A stretch of DNA of 64,000 nt, from the NCBI RefSeq assembly GCF_000721495.1, contig NZ_JOHY01000043.1:10212-74211 (forward strand). Direction: 5' to 3'. The position numbers and the translations under genes are program-made. This document shows positions 38,587-48,300 of this stretch, piece by piece. A model generated the notes under the pieces. The model saw nothing but the letters and a program-made list of their open reading frames with translations. It did not search any database and was not told the origin of the DNA. How positions within the stretch are numbered: the stretch's first letter is position 1; the number at the start of each line of letters is the position of its first letter. Source of the DNA: Streptomyces sp. NRRL F-5123. GTDB lineage: Bacteria; Actinomycetota; Actinomycetes; Streptomycetales; Streptomycetaceae.

Positions 38587-38664
38587 TCAGTGGCCGCAAC
38601 ACGAGGCCGACCACACTCGACACAGGTCGATGTGGCCGCGGGTGACGAGCCGGCAGCTGCGCAT
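38587..38664 (-). CDS. putative cysteine-type leader peptide (orphan)
   Basis: A 25-codon frame whose product contains RLVTRGHIDLCRVWSASCC. This matches the recurrent Streptomyces leader-peptide pattern R-HIDL-RV-S-CC, normally found upstream of sulfur-assimilation or sulfonate-uptake genes and thought to sense cysteine by ribosome stalling. Here the next 0.13 kb of the same strand leads into the 3' end of a plus-strand gene, so no target is downstream. The two LLM oxidoreductase genes are divergent from it. No strong ribosome binding site was seen. It lies in the 414-bp gap 38451-38864. Confidence 0.6.
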   Translation of the reverse strand: MRSCRLVTRGHIDLCRVWSASCCGH

Positions 38665-38713
38665 GGCCACAGTGCAGCAGCCGCCACCACGATCCGTCAA
38701 CGTGCCGAGATGC

Positions 38714-38734
38714 CATGTCCACAAGCTGGACATG
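38714..38734. promoter_or_regulatory. operator-like palindrome
   Basis: Perfect 8-bp arms CATGTCCA / TGGACATG with a 5-nt centre, placed between the leader peptide start (38664) and the -35 element at 38736. The position next to both divergent starts suggests a repressor or activator site. Confidence 0.45.
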
Positions 38735-38735
38735 C

Positions 38736-38766
38736 TTGACAGCGGGTCACTTCGGCGGCTTAGCCT
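38736..38766 (+). promoter_or_regulatory. candidate promoter of the LLM oxidoreductase pair
   Basis: TTGACA at 38736-38741, followed after 17-19 bp by CTTAGC / TAGCCT (38759-38766). A consensus -35 is rare in this sequence. It would give a leader of about 90 nt before the ATG at 38865. Confidence 0.45.
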
Positions 38767-38864
38767 CTTGTGAAGCCCTGGTGGCCCAGTCGCGTTGAGG
38801 GACGCGACGGCTCTGTGTGAAGGCACCCGCCCGTGCCTCTTCCGCGTGTCGACGGAGCCTTCGC

Positions 38865-40007
38865 ATGCCTGCCCACACCTCGCTTCCCTCCTTCCGCTCC
38901 TTTCCTTCCGGTCCCTCCGGGCCTTCGGCCTCCGCCTCCGCGGTGCCCCCGGCGCCGCGTCCGGGGCTCGCCGCGCCGCCGCCCGCCGCCCCTTTCACCC
39001 GCGGCCGCACCCTGCACCTGGCCGCCGCGATAGGCGGCGGCAGCCCGCCGCAGGAGGCCGCGTACCACCGGGAGCTGGCCCGGCTCGCCGAGGCCGGCGG
39101 CCTGGACTTCGTGACCCTCGGCCCCGGGGCGGCCGGCGGCGGGCTGCTGGACGCCGTCGCGCTGCTCGCCGGGGTCGCGCCCGCGACCGACCGGATCGGC
39201 GTGGTGCCCGCGGTCCTCGCGTCCGGCACCGAAGCCGCCGACCCGTCGGCCATCGCCTCCGCGCTGGCCGCCCTGGACTGGGTCAGCCGCGGCCGGGCGG
39301 GCTGGACGGTCGAGGTCCCGGCCGCGCCCGCCCCGCGGGCCAGGGGGCGCGCGCGGCCGCTGCGACCCGAGGCGTTCTGGCGGGCGGCCGGCGACACCGC
39401 CGAGGCCGTCCGGCGGATGTACGGCGCCCCCGGCGGGCCGCTGCCGCCGCGGGCCGCGCCCGTCACCGTGCTGGACGCCACCGAGCCCGCCGCCCGCCGG
39501 ATCGCCGCGCGGCACGCCGACCTGGCCTTCGTCCGCGCCGCGGGCCCCGAGGACGCAGGGCTGGCCAGGGCCGAGGTGCAGGCGCTCGCCGCCGAGGCCG
39601 GGCGCGGCCCGGAACCGCTGCCGGTGCTCGCCGACCTCGCGGTGGACCTCTGCGGCGGCGAGCGCGGCCCGGAGCCGGGCGCCGAGATCGCGCTCGCGGC
39701 GGACGCGTCGGGCGGCGTGCTCTTCCGCGGCGGCCCGGTCGACCTCGCCGACCTGATCGCCGACTGGCAGCGGCAGGGCGCGGTCGACGGCTTCCACGTC
39801 CGCCCGGTGGAACCCCGCCGCGACCTGGAGCGCTTCGTCAACGGCACCGCCGCGCTGCTCCAGCACCGCGGGCTCTTCCGCTCCTTCCACCCCGGTTCGA
39901 CGCTGCGCGAGCACCTGGGCCTGCACCGGGCGGGGACCGGGCCGGTCGCCGCGCCCCTGCCGCCCCTCGGGGGCCGCGCGGGCGCCCGTACCGGGGCGGG
40001 GTCGTGA
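38865..40007 (+). CDS. LLM-class flavin-dependent monooxygenase
   Basis: A 380-residue bacterial luciferase-like (NtaA/SnaA/DszA group) oxidoreductase. LHLAAAIGGGSPPQEAAYHR is near the start; LARLAEAGGLDFVTLGPGA and DWVSRGRAGWTVE are substrate/FMN-site segments. The C-terminal QGAVDGFHVRPVEPRRDLER and LFRSFHPGSTLREHLGLHR are group signatures. These enzymes use reduced flavin from a separate reductase, which is not visible here. GGAG 8 bp before ATG 38865 supports the start; 45 residues of Ser/Pro-rich sequence precede the domain. GTGA overlap with the next gene. Confidence 0.88.
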   Translation: MPAHTSLPSFRSFPSGPSGPSASASAVPPAPRPGLAAPPPAAPFTRGRTLHLAAAIGGGSPPQEAAYHRELARLAEAGGLDFVTLGPGAAGGGLLDAVALLAGVAPATDRIGVVPAVLASGTEAADPSAIASALAALDWVSRGRAGWTVEVPAAPAPRARGRARPLRPEAFWRAAGDTAEAVRRMYGAPGGPLPPRAAPVTVLDATEPAARRIAARHADLAFVRAAGPEDAGLARAEVQALAAEAGRGPEPLPVLADLAVDLCGGERGPEPGAEIALAADASGGVLFRGGPVDLADLIADWQRQGAVDGFHVRPVEPRRDLERFVNGTAALLQHRGLFRSFHPGSTLREHLGLHRAGTGPVAAPLPPLGGRAGARTGAGS

Positions 40008-40747
40008 CCGGGCGTCAGCCCGGCGCGCGGGGCGGCGGGGTACGGCCGCTGCACCTGGCCGTGCTGCTGCCCGCGGGGGGCGGCAGCGGGGCCGGTGCGC
40101 CGCCGGACTTCGCCGTGTGCGCCGCGCTCGCCGGGGCCGCCGAGCGCGCGCTGTTCGACTTCGTGCTGCTCGACGGCGGCGGCGGGCCCGAGCCGGTCAC
40201 GGTGCTGCACGCGCTGGCCGCGCTGACCGGGCGGATCGGGCTGGCCGTGGCCTTCCCGGCGGGGGCCGCGGATCGGGCGCCGTACGACCTGGCGCGCCGG
40301 CTCGCCGTGCTGGACCGGCTCAGCGGCGGGCGTGCGGGCGGCCCGCCCGGCCGGTCCGGCGAGCCCGCCGGACCCCAGGGGCGGCCGGTGGCAGTCGACT
40401 TCGGCGGTACGCCCGAGGTGCTGCTCACCGGCCGGGCGCCCGGCGTGCGGCGCCGCGGGCGGCGGGTACGGGTCCTCTCCCGGCTCGACCTCTGCCCGCT
40501 CGCCGCGGCCGGGCCCGGCGGGGACGAGTCCGGTGCGCGGGGCCTCGCGGAGCGGCTGCACGCGCAGGTGCAGAGCGCCGCGACGGACGGCTTCGTGCTG
40601 GCCCCCGACCCGGCGGCGGGCGGCGCGGGCCTGGACGCCTTCGTGGCGCAGGTGGTGCCGCTGCTGCGCGAGCGCGGGTCGCTGCGCACCGCGTACACGG
40701 GGACGACGCTGCGCGAACACCTGGGGCTGCCGCGGCCGGTGGGCTGA
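40004..40747 (+). CDS. shortened LLM-class flavin oxidoreductase homologue
   Basis: A 247-residue paralogue of the upstream gene, clearly recognisable at both ends (VRPLHLAVLLPAGGGSGAG; ATDGFVLAPDPAAGGAGLDA, LRTAYTGTTLREHLGLPRP). It is about 130 residues shorter than the family: the middle of the TIM barrel is missing, including most of the segment that binds FMN. It is in frame and overlaps the preceding stop (GTGA), so it is probably translated as a partner subunit rather than a pseudogene. Catalytic competence is doubtful. Confidence 0.7.
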   Translation: MTGRQPGARGGGVRPLHLAVLLPAGGGSGAGAPPDFAVCAALAGAAERALFDFVLLDGGGGPEPVTVLHALAALTGRIGLAVAFPAGAADRAPYDLARRLAVLDRLSGGRAGGPPGRSGEPAGPQGRPVAVDFGGTPEVLLTGRAPGVRRRGRRVRVLSRLDLCPLAAAGPGGDESGARGLAERLHAQVQSAATDGFVLAPDPAAGGAGLDAFVAQVVPLLRERGSLRTAYTGTTLREHLGLPRPVG

Positions 40748-41069
40748 GCGGCGCGCGGCGTCGGCGGGTGCGGGAGGCCGGGGAGTGCGCCGGGCGTGCG
40801 GGAGGGGTGCGGAGGCGCGTGCCTGGGGGGCGTGTCAACTCTTGGTGCGCCGGGCGCGTTTGGGACCGCCGGTGTGCATGCGTTACGGGGAGGTTTCCGA
40901 GGTCGAGGCCCTCTTGTGTGTTCCCTGTGGGCCCTGAATACTCCCATCAGTGCCCGTCAGATTGGGAGCGCGCCCGCTCATCTGTGCGTTCTTGACAGTA
41001 CATCGTCAAAAAATGACGGGTACCGACCAGCACCGACAAGAGCCACCTCCATCCCCACAGGAGGATCGA
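40748..41069 (+). promoter_or_regulatory. 322-bp upstream region of the secreted protease gene
   Basis: No gene seen. It contains a consensus -35 TTGACA (40992-40997) followed by an AT-rich palindrome CGTCA-AAAAA-TGACG at 41004-41018. No good -10 is present at 17 bp, so the palindrome may be an operator. AGGAGG precedes the GTG at 41070. Confidence 0.4.
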
Positions 41070-42107
41070 GTGAAGTCCACCCGACGCATACAACTCCTTG
41101 CCGTCACGAGCGGCATGCTCGCCGCGACCGCCTTCGCAGTCCCGTCCGCCGGCGCTCTCACCCCTGCCGCCGGCGCTGCCGAGGCCTCCCCCGGGGCAGC
41201 CGCTTCGCTGGCCGCCACCCTCGGTGCCGACCGCACCGCCGGGTCGTACTACGACAGCGCGACCGGCACCTCGGTCGTCAACGTCACCAGCACCTCCGCG
41301 GCCGACGCCGTACGCTCCGCCGGCGCGACCCCGCGGCTGGTCGCCCACAGTTCGGCCCAGCTGGCGAAGGCCGCCGACGCCGCCCAGTCCGCCGACGTCG
41401 CGGGCACCTCCTGGGCGGTCGATCCGCGCAGCGACACCCTCCAGGTCAACGCCGACAGCCGGGTGACCGACGCCCAGCTGTCCGCGCTCGTCAAGGCCAC
41501 CGCGGGCTACGGCGACGCCGTCCGTGTCAACCGCGTGGCGGGCAACTTCAGCAAGCTGCTCTCCGGCGGCGACCCGATCCTGACCACGCAGTGGCGCTGC
41601 TCGGTCGGCTTCAACGTCCGCAGCGGCAGCACCTACTACTTCCTGACCGCGGGCCACTGCACCGAGGGCTACCCCGACTACTACACCAGCGCGGGCTCGT
41701 ACATCGGCCCGACGCTCGGCACGAGTTTCCCCGGCAACGACTACGGCATCGTCCGCTACGACACCTCCGTCGCGCACGACGGCACCGTCGGCAGCCAGGA
41801 CATCACCAGCGCCGCGAACGCCTACGTCGGCGAGCACGTCACGCGCCGCGGCTCCACCACCGGCGTCCACAGCGGCACGGTCCAGGCGCTGAACGCCACC
41901 GTCAACTACGGCAACGGCGAGATCGTCTCGGGCCTGATCCAGACCAACGTCTGCGCCGAACCGGGCGACAGCGGCGGCTCCCTCTACGACGGCACCAAGG
42001 CCATCGGCCTGACGTCGGGCGGCAGCGGCAACTGCTCCTCGGGCGGCACGACCTTCTTCCAGCCGGTCACCGAGGCGCTCAGCGCGTACGGCGTCAGCGT
42101 CTACTGA
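41070..42107 (+). CDS. secreted S1-family serine protease (streptogrisin-like)
   Basis: A 345-residue preproprotease. The signal peptide is [21 protein letters not shown] pro-region of roughly 130 residues follows ([20 protein letters not shown]). The mature chymotrypsin-fold domain has catalytic His in [10 protein letters not shown], Asp in GNDYGIVRY and Ser in [10 protein letters not shown], with paired cysteines as in Streptomyces griseus proteases. GTG 41070 has AGGAGG 5 bp upstream. The enzyme is released outside the cell after prodomain cleavage. Confidence 0.95.
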   Translation: MKSTRRIQLLAVTSGMLAATAFAVPSAGALTPAAGAAEASPGAAASLAATLGADRTAGSYYDSATGTSVVNVTSTSAADAVRSAGATPRLVAHSSAQLAKAADAAQSADVAGTSWAVDPRSDTLQVNADSRVTDAQLSALVKATAGYGDAVRVNRVAGNFSKLLSGGDPILTTQWRCSVGFNVRSGSTYYFLTAGHCTEGYPDYYTSAGSYIGPTLGTSFPGNDYGIVRYDTSVAHDGTVGSQDITSAANAYVGEHVTRRGSTTGVHSGTVQALNATVNYGNGEIVSGLIQTNVCAEPGDSGGSLYDGTKAIGLTSGGSGNCSSGGTTFFQPVTEALSAYGVSVY

Positions 42108-42143
42108 CGGTCCGCCGGTAGCGCCCCCGCGCGCCACCAGTCG

Positions 42144-42190
42144 CGCCCCCGCTGTTTCCCTGGGCAGCGGGGGCGTACCGCTGCCCAGGG
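42144..42190 (+). terminator. terminator with overlapping alternative hairpin
   Basis: Stem 1: CGCCCCCGCTG (42144-42154) with CAGCGGGGGCG (42165-42175). Stem 2: CCCTGGGCAGCGG (42158-42170) with CCGCTGCCCAGGG (42178-42190). The stems share CAGCGG and are mutually exclusive. It lies between the protease stop (42107) and the WYL regulator start (42252), so either a simple terminator or a switchable one. Confidence 0.6.
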
Positions 42191-42251
42191 CCGTACGCGT
42201 ACAGGTCCGGGTGGCCCGGGGGCTGTCGGTGGGCGCTGGCAGACTGGCGGC

Positions 42252-43286
42252 ATGCTGGAAACCTCCGCGCGGCTGCTGCGCCTGCTGTCGCTGCTCCAGT
42301 CCCGCCGCGAGTGGAGCGGGCCCGAGCTGGCGCAGCGGCTGGACGTGACCGCGCGGACCGTCCGGCGGGACGTCGAGCGGCTGCGGGCGCTCGGCTACCC
42401 CGTGCACGCCGCCCCCGGCACGGCCGGCGGCTACCGGCTGGGCGCCGGGGCCGCGCTGCCGCCGCTGCTGCTGGACGACGAGGAGGCGGTCGCCGTCGCG
42501 CTGAGCCTGCGCACCGCCGCGCGCGCGAGCGTCGAGGGCATCGAGGAGACCTCGCAGCGCGCGCTGGCCAAGCTCGAACAGGTCCTGCCGTCCCGGCTGC
42601 GGCACCGCGTCCAGGCGATGCAGGCCGTCACCGTGCAGCCGCCGGGCCCCGGCCCGAACGTCGGCCAGGACGTGCTGACCGCGCTCGGCGCCGCCTGTCG
42701 CGACCACGAGCAGCTGCGCTTCGACTACCGCGACCACGGCGGCAGCACCACCCGCCGCAGCGTCGAGCCCTACCGCCTGGTGCACCACTGGCGGCGCTGG
42801 TATCTGCTCGCCTACGACATCGAGCGCGGCGACTGGCGCACCTTCCGGGCCGACCGCATCGAGCCCAGGACGCCCACCGGCCCGCGCTTCACCCCGCGCG
42901 AGCTGCCCGGGGACGCCGCGTCGTACGTCGCCAGGGGCGTCACCCAGAGCGTCTACCGCTACCAGGCGCGCATCGTGCTGCACGCGGCCCCGGACTTCCT
43001 CCAGTCCAACGGCTGGACGGGCTTCGGCACGGTCACCGTGCTGGACGACGGGACGTGTGAGCTGCGCACCGGCTCCGAGACGCTGGAGGCGCTCGCGATG
43101 TACGTCGGCATGCTGGGGGTCGACTTCGAGGTGATCGAGCCACCGGAACTGACCGTGCGGCTGCGGGAGGTGGCGGACCGGCTGGTCCGGGCCGCCGGGG
43201 CGTCGCAGGAGCGGGCGGCGGCGCCTCCTCCGGAGGAGGCGCCGGGACCGCAGGGCGCGCCGGGACCGCAGGGCGCGGCGGGCTAG
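42252..43286 (+). CDS. YafY-type transcriptional regulator, HTH and WYL domains
   Basis: A 344-residue regulator. HTH_11 domain: SARLLRLLSLLQSRREWSGP then ELAQRLDVTARTVRRDVERL at residues 4-50. The WYL domain near 150-190 includes DYRDHGGSTTRRSVEPYRLV and WYLLAYDIERGDWRTFRADR. WYL proteins sense small ligands, nucleotides or DNA ends. A Glu/Pro-rich tail ends the protein. It is not obviously linked to flanking genes. Confidence 0.9.
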   Translation: MLETSARLLRLLSLLQSRREWSGPELAQRLDVTARTVRRDVERLRALGYPVHAAPGTAGGYRLGAGAALPPLLLDDEEAVAVALSLRTAARASVEGIEETSQRALAKLEQVLPSRLRHRVQAMQAVTVQPPGPGPNVGQDVLTALGAACRDHEQLRFDYRDHGGSTTRRSVEPYRLVHHWRRWYLLAYDIERGDWRTFRADRIEPRTPTGPRFTPRELPGDAASYVARGVTQSVYRYQARIVLHAAPDFLQSNGWTGFGTVTVLDDGTCELRTGSETLEALAMYVGMLGVDFEVIEPPELTVRLREVADRLVRAAGASQERAAAPPPEEAPGPQGAPGPQGAAG

Positions 43287-43290
43287 CCGG

Positions 43291-43905
43291 CTAGGACGCT
43301 GACGTGGACGCGGGGCCGGGCCCCGGCCCGTGCTCCCGCCCCTGCTCCGACCCCCGCCCGTGCTCCGACCCCTGCCCCTGCTCCCGCCCCTGCTCCGGTT
43401 CCGGTTCCGCCAGCGGGAGGACCATCGCCGTCACGCCGATCCCGACCGTGCCCGGCGCGTGCGGGGCCTGCGCGGCGTCGTGCAGCTCCTCGAACAGCGC
43501 GGCGAGCCGGTGCCGGAAGCCCGTCCAGACCGCGGGCGCGACCCACAGCTCCGCGTCCGTGGTCACGCCCTCGGCGCCCGGCGCGCGCCGGCCCGCGCGT
43601 TCGCGCAGGTTGTGCGCCATGGCCTCGGCGATCAGCCGGGCGCCCTCGTGGCGCTGGTCGGACAGCGGGGAGCCGTGCACCGCCCGGTAGCGGCGCTCCC
43701 GCCCGCCCCGCTTCTCCCGCACCTCGGCCAGCTCGACCAGCCCGACCGCGTCCAGCCGCCGCAGGTGCTGGCTGGCGAGCGCGTGCGAGATGCCCAGCTC
43801 GCGGGACAGCTCGGCCGCGGACAGCGGGACGTTCCAGACCAGCGAGACGATGCGCAGCCGTACGGGGTGGGCGAGGGCCCGGAGCAAGGGGTCTGTGGTG
43901 CTCAT
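43291..43905 (-). CDS. ArsR-family transcriptional regulator
   Basis: A 204-residue protein. The winged helix at residues 5-80 reads PLLRALAHPVRLRIVSLVWN, LSAAELSRELGISHALASQH and LRRLDAVGLVELAEVREKRG. No metal-site CxC is evident in the recognition helix. The C-terminus is a repeat of SEQGRE / EHGPGP units coded by GC-rich short repeats, different from typical family members. Divergent from the MFS gene (72 bp apart), a common repressor-exporter layout. Confidence 0.9.
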   Translation of the reverse strand: MSTTDPLLRALAHPVRLRIVSLVWNVPLSAAELSRELGISHALASQHLRRLDAVGLVELAEVREKRGGRERRYRAVHGSPLSDQRHEGARLIAEAMAHNLRERAGRRAPGAEGVTTDAELWVAPAVWTGFRHRLAALFEELHDAAQAPHAPGTVGIGVTAMVLPLAEPEPEQGREQGQGSEHGRGSEQGREHGPGPGPASTSAS

Positions 43906-43977
43906 ACGCCCATTACACCGCTTCCGCTTCCGGGGGTGGGGTGTTCCCTTCGACTCCCAAGCAATAGATTGGCGGTC

Positions 43978-45234
43978 ATGTCCGTACGGGAGGTACTGCG
44001 CGACCGCGGCGCGGCGACGTATCTGGGCGGGGTCCTGGTCTCCGGGTTCGGCGACTCGGCGATGATGCTGGTCGCCGGCGTGTGGGTGAAGACGCTCACC
44101 GGCTCCAGCAGCCTGGCCGCCGCGGTCAACGCGTGCGTGTGGGCGCCGACCCTCGTCGGGCCGCTGCTCGGCACCGCCGCCGACCGCTTCCGCAGGCGCC
44201 CGCTGCTGGTCGCGGTGAACGCGGCGCTGGCCGTGCTGCTGCCCGCGCTGCTCGCCGTCCGCGCCGGCGGGGACGTGTGGCTGCTGCTCGTGGTGCTCAC
44301 CGCGGTCGGCGTCGGGTCGGTGCTGTGCGACGCCGCCCAGGCGGGCCTGGTGGTCAGTGCCGTCCCGGCCGAGCTGCGCGGCGACTTCAACGGCTTGCGG
44401 ATGACCGTCAACGAGGGCATGAAGCTGCTCGCCCCGCTGGCCGGCGCGGGCCTGTTCGTGCGCTGGGGCGGCGGCGCGGTCGCAGTGCTGGACGCCGTCA
44501 CCTTCGCGCTGTCCGCACTCGCCTTCGCGGCCCTGCGGGTGCGAGAGCAGCCGCCCGCGCCGACCGCCGGGTCCTGGCGCGAGCAGACCTCGGCGGGCGT
44601 ACGGGCGCTGCGCGGCAACCCGCTGCTGGTGCGGCTGGTGGGCGCGGGCGGGGTGGCCCTGCTGCTGTCCGGGATCAGCAGCGCCGCGACCTACGCGCTG
44701 GTCGACGCGGGGCTGCACCGCCCGCCGGCCTTCGTCGGCGTGATCTACGCGGTGCAGGGCACGGGCTCGGTGGTGGCCGGGATCGCCGCGGGCGCCGTCA
44801 TGCGCCGGATGCCGGAGCGGGTCTTCGCCGCCGCCGGGCTGCTGCTGTTCAGTGCGGGCGCCGGGATGCGGGTGGTGCCGTCGCTGCCGACCGTGCTCGG
44901 CGGGGCGGTCGCGATCGGGATCGGGCTGCCGTGGGTGATCGTCGCGGCCTTCACCGCCGTCCAGCAGCACACCGAGCCCGCGCTCGTCGGCCGGGTGGCC
45001 GCCGCCGCGGGCACGGTGGTCTTCGGGCCCACCGCGCTCGCCACCGGGCTGGGCGCGGGGCTCGTGGCGCTCGCCGACTACCGGATCCAGCTCGCCGGGG
45101 CCGCGGTGGCCGGCGCACTGACGGCGTGGCTCCTGCTGCTGCGCCGCCCGCGCACCGGCCGCCGTGACGGAAATCTCCCGGCGCCCCGCGGCGAGGAGAC
45201 CGGCGCCAAGTCGCCCACCCCGCCCGGGAGATGA
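43978..45234 (+). CDS. MFS transporter, 12-helix
   Basis: A 418-residue major-facilitator transporter in the enterobactin-exporter-like group (VLVSGFGDSAMMLVAGVWVK, FNGLRMTVNEGMKLLAPLAG). Twelve hydrophobic segments can be counted, such as LRDRGAATYLGGVLVSGF and LRLVGAGGVALLLSGISSAA. Its divergent partner encodes an ArsR repressor, which likely controls it. Exported substrate unknown. Confidence 0.9.
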   Translation: MSVREVLRDRGAATYLGGVLVSGFGDSAMMLVAGVWVKTLTGSSSLAAAVNACVWAPTLVGPLLGTAADRFRRRPLLVAVNAALAVLLPALLAVRAGGDVWLLLVVLTAVGVGSVLCDAAQAGLVVSAVPAELRGDFNGLRMTVNEGMKLLAPLAGAGLFVRWGGGAVAVLDAVTFALSALAFAALRVREQPPAPTAGSWREQTSAGVRALRGNPLLVRLVGAGGVALLLSGISSAATYALVDAGLHRPPAFVGVIYAVQGTGSVVAGIAAGAVMRRMPERVFAAAGLLLFSAGAGMRVVPSLPTVLGGAVAIGIGLPWVIVAAFTAVQQHTEPALVGRVAAAAGTVVFGPTALATGLGAGLVALADYRIQLAGAAVAGALTAWLLLLRRPRTGRRDGNLPAPRGEETGAKSPTPPGR

Positions 45235-45330
45235 CGTACAAGGTCCGGATCCGGCCGTCCCTTCCGGCGGCCGGATCCGCTGCTGTGCCCTGCTCCGGCT
45301 CGCTGACCTGGGGCAACCGCGATACGCTAA

Positions 45331-45346
45331 TCGAACGAACGTACGA
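45331..45346 (+). promoter_or_regulatory. LexA (SOS) box upstream of dnaE2
   Basis: TCGAACGAACGTACGA at 45331-45346 fits the actinobacterial LexA operator TCGAAC-N4-GTTCGA with one change (GTACGA). It lies 50 bp before the dnaE2 start codon. A larger palindrome CGAACGT-N7-ACGTTCG overlaps it at 45335-45355. DNA-damage induction of the downstream polymerases is therefore expected. Confidence 0.75.
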
Positions 45347-45396
45347 GAGACGTTCGGACGACTGGCCGAAAAGGGGTGGGGCAGTGGAGGTGCGAC

Positions 45397-48300
45397 ATGG
45401 CGGGCTTCGCGCATCTGCATGTCGCATCCGGTTACTCCGAGCGGTACGGCGCCGCGCACCCCGAGCAACTCGCCGCACGGGCGGCCGAGCGCGGCATGCG
45501 CACCCTCGCGCTGACCGACCGGGACACCGTGACCGGCGCGGTGCGCTTCGCGCGGGCGTGCGCCGAGCAGGGCGTCCGGCCGGTCTTCGGCATCGACCTC
45601 GCCGTCGCGGCCCTCGCCCCACCGCCGCCCGCCGACCGGCCCCGGCGCACCCCGGTGCGCGGCGGGGCGCACGTCGTCGAACCGCCGCTGCGCTTCACGC
45701 TGCTCGCCCGCGACCGCGAGGGCTGGGCGCGGCTGTGCCGGATCACCTCGGCGGCTCACGCGGGCACGGCGTCCGGCGCGGCGCCCGTGGAGGTCCCGTG
45801 GGAGGCGCTGCGCGAGCACGGCGGCGCCGGCCTGACCGCGCTGCTCGGGCCGGTGTCGGAGCCGGTGCGCGCGCTGGCCGCGGGCCGGGAGGACGTCGCG
45901 GTGGCGCTGCTGCGGCCCTGGTGGGAGATCTTCGGCGAGGGCCTGCGTCTTGAGGCGGTCGTCCACGGCCGGCCCGGTACCGGCCCCGGCTCGCTGCGGC
46001 TGGCCGCCCGTACCCTCGCGCTCGCCGACCGCACCCGTACGCCCGCGGTGCTCACCAACGCCGTCCGCTACGCCGACCCCGACCAGCACCGGCTCGCCGA
46101 CGTCCTGGACGCCGCCCGGCTGCTGCGGCCCGTCGACCGGCGGCGCCTCGACGGCGGGGAGCGCTGGCTCAAGGACGAGCCGGAGATGGCCCGGATCGCG
46201 CAGCGGGTCGCCGAATGCGCCGGCGCGGGCCCGCGCCGGGCCGGGCGGCTGCTCGCCGACACCGCCGCGGCCGCGGCCGCCTGCCGCCTCGACCCGGAGG
46301 CGGACCTGGGGCTCGGGGCCCGGCACTTCCCCGAGGCCGAGGTCGTCGGCGCCGCCCCGGGCGGGGCGCGCGACGAGCTGCGGCGGCGCTGCGCCGCGGG
46401 CCTGGAGCGGCGCGGCCTGGACCGGGAACCGGCGGCGCGGGAGCGGCTGGAGAGCGAGCTGGGCATCATCGGCGCGCTGGGCTACGACGCGTACTTCCTG
46501 GCCGTCGGGCAGGTGGTCGCCGACATCCGCGAGCTGGGCATCCGGGTCGCCGCCCGCGGCTCGGGCGCCGGGTCGATGGTCTGCCACACCCTCGGCATCG
46601 CCACCGCCAACCCGCTCGACCACCACCTGCTGTTCGAGCGCTTCCTCAGCGAGCGCCGCCGGAATCTGCCCGACATCGACATCGACGTGGAGTCGGCGCG
46701 GCGGCTGGAGGCGTACGACGCGGTCTTCCGCCGCTTCGGCCACGAGCGGGTCGCGGTCACCGCGATGCCCGAGACCTACCGGGCCCGCAGGGCGCTGCGC
46801 GACACCGGGCTCGCGCTCGGCATCCCGCCGCACGACGTGGACCGCATCGCCAAGAGCTTCCCGCACCTGCGGGCGGCCGACATCACCAGCGCCCTCGCCG
46901 AACTCCCCGAACTGCGCGCCCTCGCCGCCGAGGCCGGGCGGTACGGGCCGCTGTGGGAGCTGGCCGAAGGACTCGACTCCCTCGTCCACGGCATGGCCAT
47001 GCACCCGTGCGGGGTGATCATCAGCGACGCGACGCTGCTGGACCGGCTGCCGGTGCAGCCCACCCCGCAGGGCGACTACCCGATGGCGATGGCGGCGAAG
47101 GAGGAGGTCGAGGCGCTGGGCAACATCAAGCTCGACGTGCTGGCGGTGCGGATGCAGTCCGCGATGGCGCACGCCGTCGCCGAGATCGAGCGCGCCACCG
47201 GCGACCGTGTCGACCTGGACGACCCGCGGCAGGTCCCGCTGGACGACGTCTTCGCCTTCAAGCTCATCCAGGCCAGCAACACCATCGGGATGTTCCAGCT
47301 GGAGTCGCCCGGCCAGCAGGACCTGCTCTCGCGGCTCCAGCCCCGGGACGTCCAGGACGTCATCGCCGACATCAGCCTCTTCCGCCCCGGCCCCGTCCAG
47401 GGCGGCATGCCCGAGCGCTACATCGCCGCCCGGCACGGCGGCGACCCGCACTACGCCCACGAGGCCCTGGAACCGGTGCTCGCCGACACCTACGGCGTGA
47501 CGATCTGGCACGAGCAGGTCATCGAGACGCTGGACGTGATGACCGGCTGCGGCAGGGACCGGGCGGAGGTGGGCAGGCGGCTGCTCGGCGACAAGGAGCA
47601 GCTCCCGGTGATCAGGGAGTGGTTCCACCGCGCCGCCGCCGCCCGCGGCTTCTCCGCCGGGGTCCGCGACGAGGTGTGGGCCACCGTCGAGTCCTTCGGC
47701 GCGTACGGCTTCTGCCGCGCGCACGCCGTGGCCTTCGCCGTACCCGCCCTGCAGTCCGCGTGGCTCAAGGCGCACTACCCGGCCTTCCTGCTCGCGGGTC
47801 TGCTGGAGCACGACCCCGGCATGTGGCCCAAGCGCGTCATCGTCGCCGACGCCCGCCGGGGCGGCGTGCCCGTGCTGCCCGTCGACGTCAACCGCTCCCG
47901 GGCCGGGCACGTCGTGGAGCGGGCCGAGGGGGAGCGCTGGGGCGTGCGGCTCGCGCTGGCCGGGGTCCGCGGGATCACCGCGGAGGAGTGCGGGCGGATC
48001 GCCGCGGGCAGCCCGTACGCCTCGCTGTCGGACTTCTGGCAGCGCGGCCGCCCCAGCCGCCCGGTCGCCGAGCGGCTCGCCGAGATCGGCGCGCTCGACG
48101 CGCTGCACGACGGCCGGCTCACCCGGCGCGACCTGCTGCTGCAGATCGCCGAGCTGCACCGGCAGTCCCGCGTCCGCACCGCGGGCGAGGGCCAGCTGCC
48201 GCTCGACACGGGCGCGATCGGCGGCTCCGAACCCAGCGGGGTGCCCGAGCTGACCGGCCGGGAGGCCCTCGGCGCGGAGCTGGACGCCCTCGGCATCGAC

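Noticed and set aside
38795..40003. Single long protein covering the whole LLM region
   Set aside because: The frame from 38795 is out of phase with the first LLM gene and only encodes the second from 40004.
40004..40747. Pseudogene remnant of an LLM oxidoreductase
   Set aside because: The frame is intact, codon usage normal, and the start overlaps the upstream stop, so it is probably expressed.
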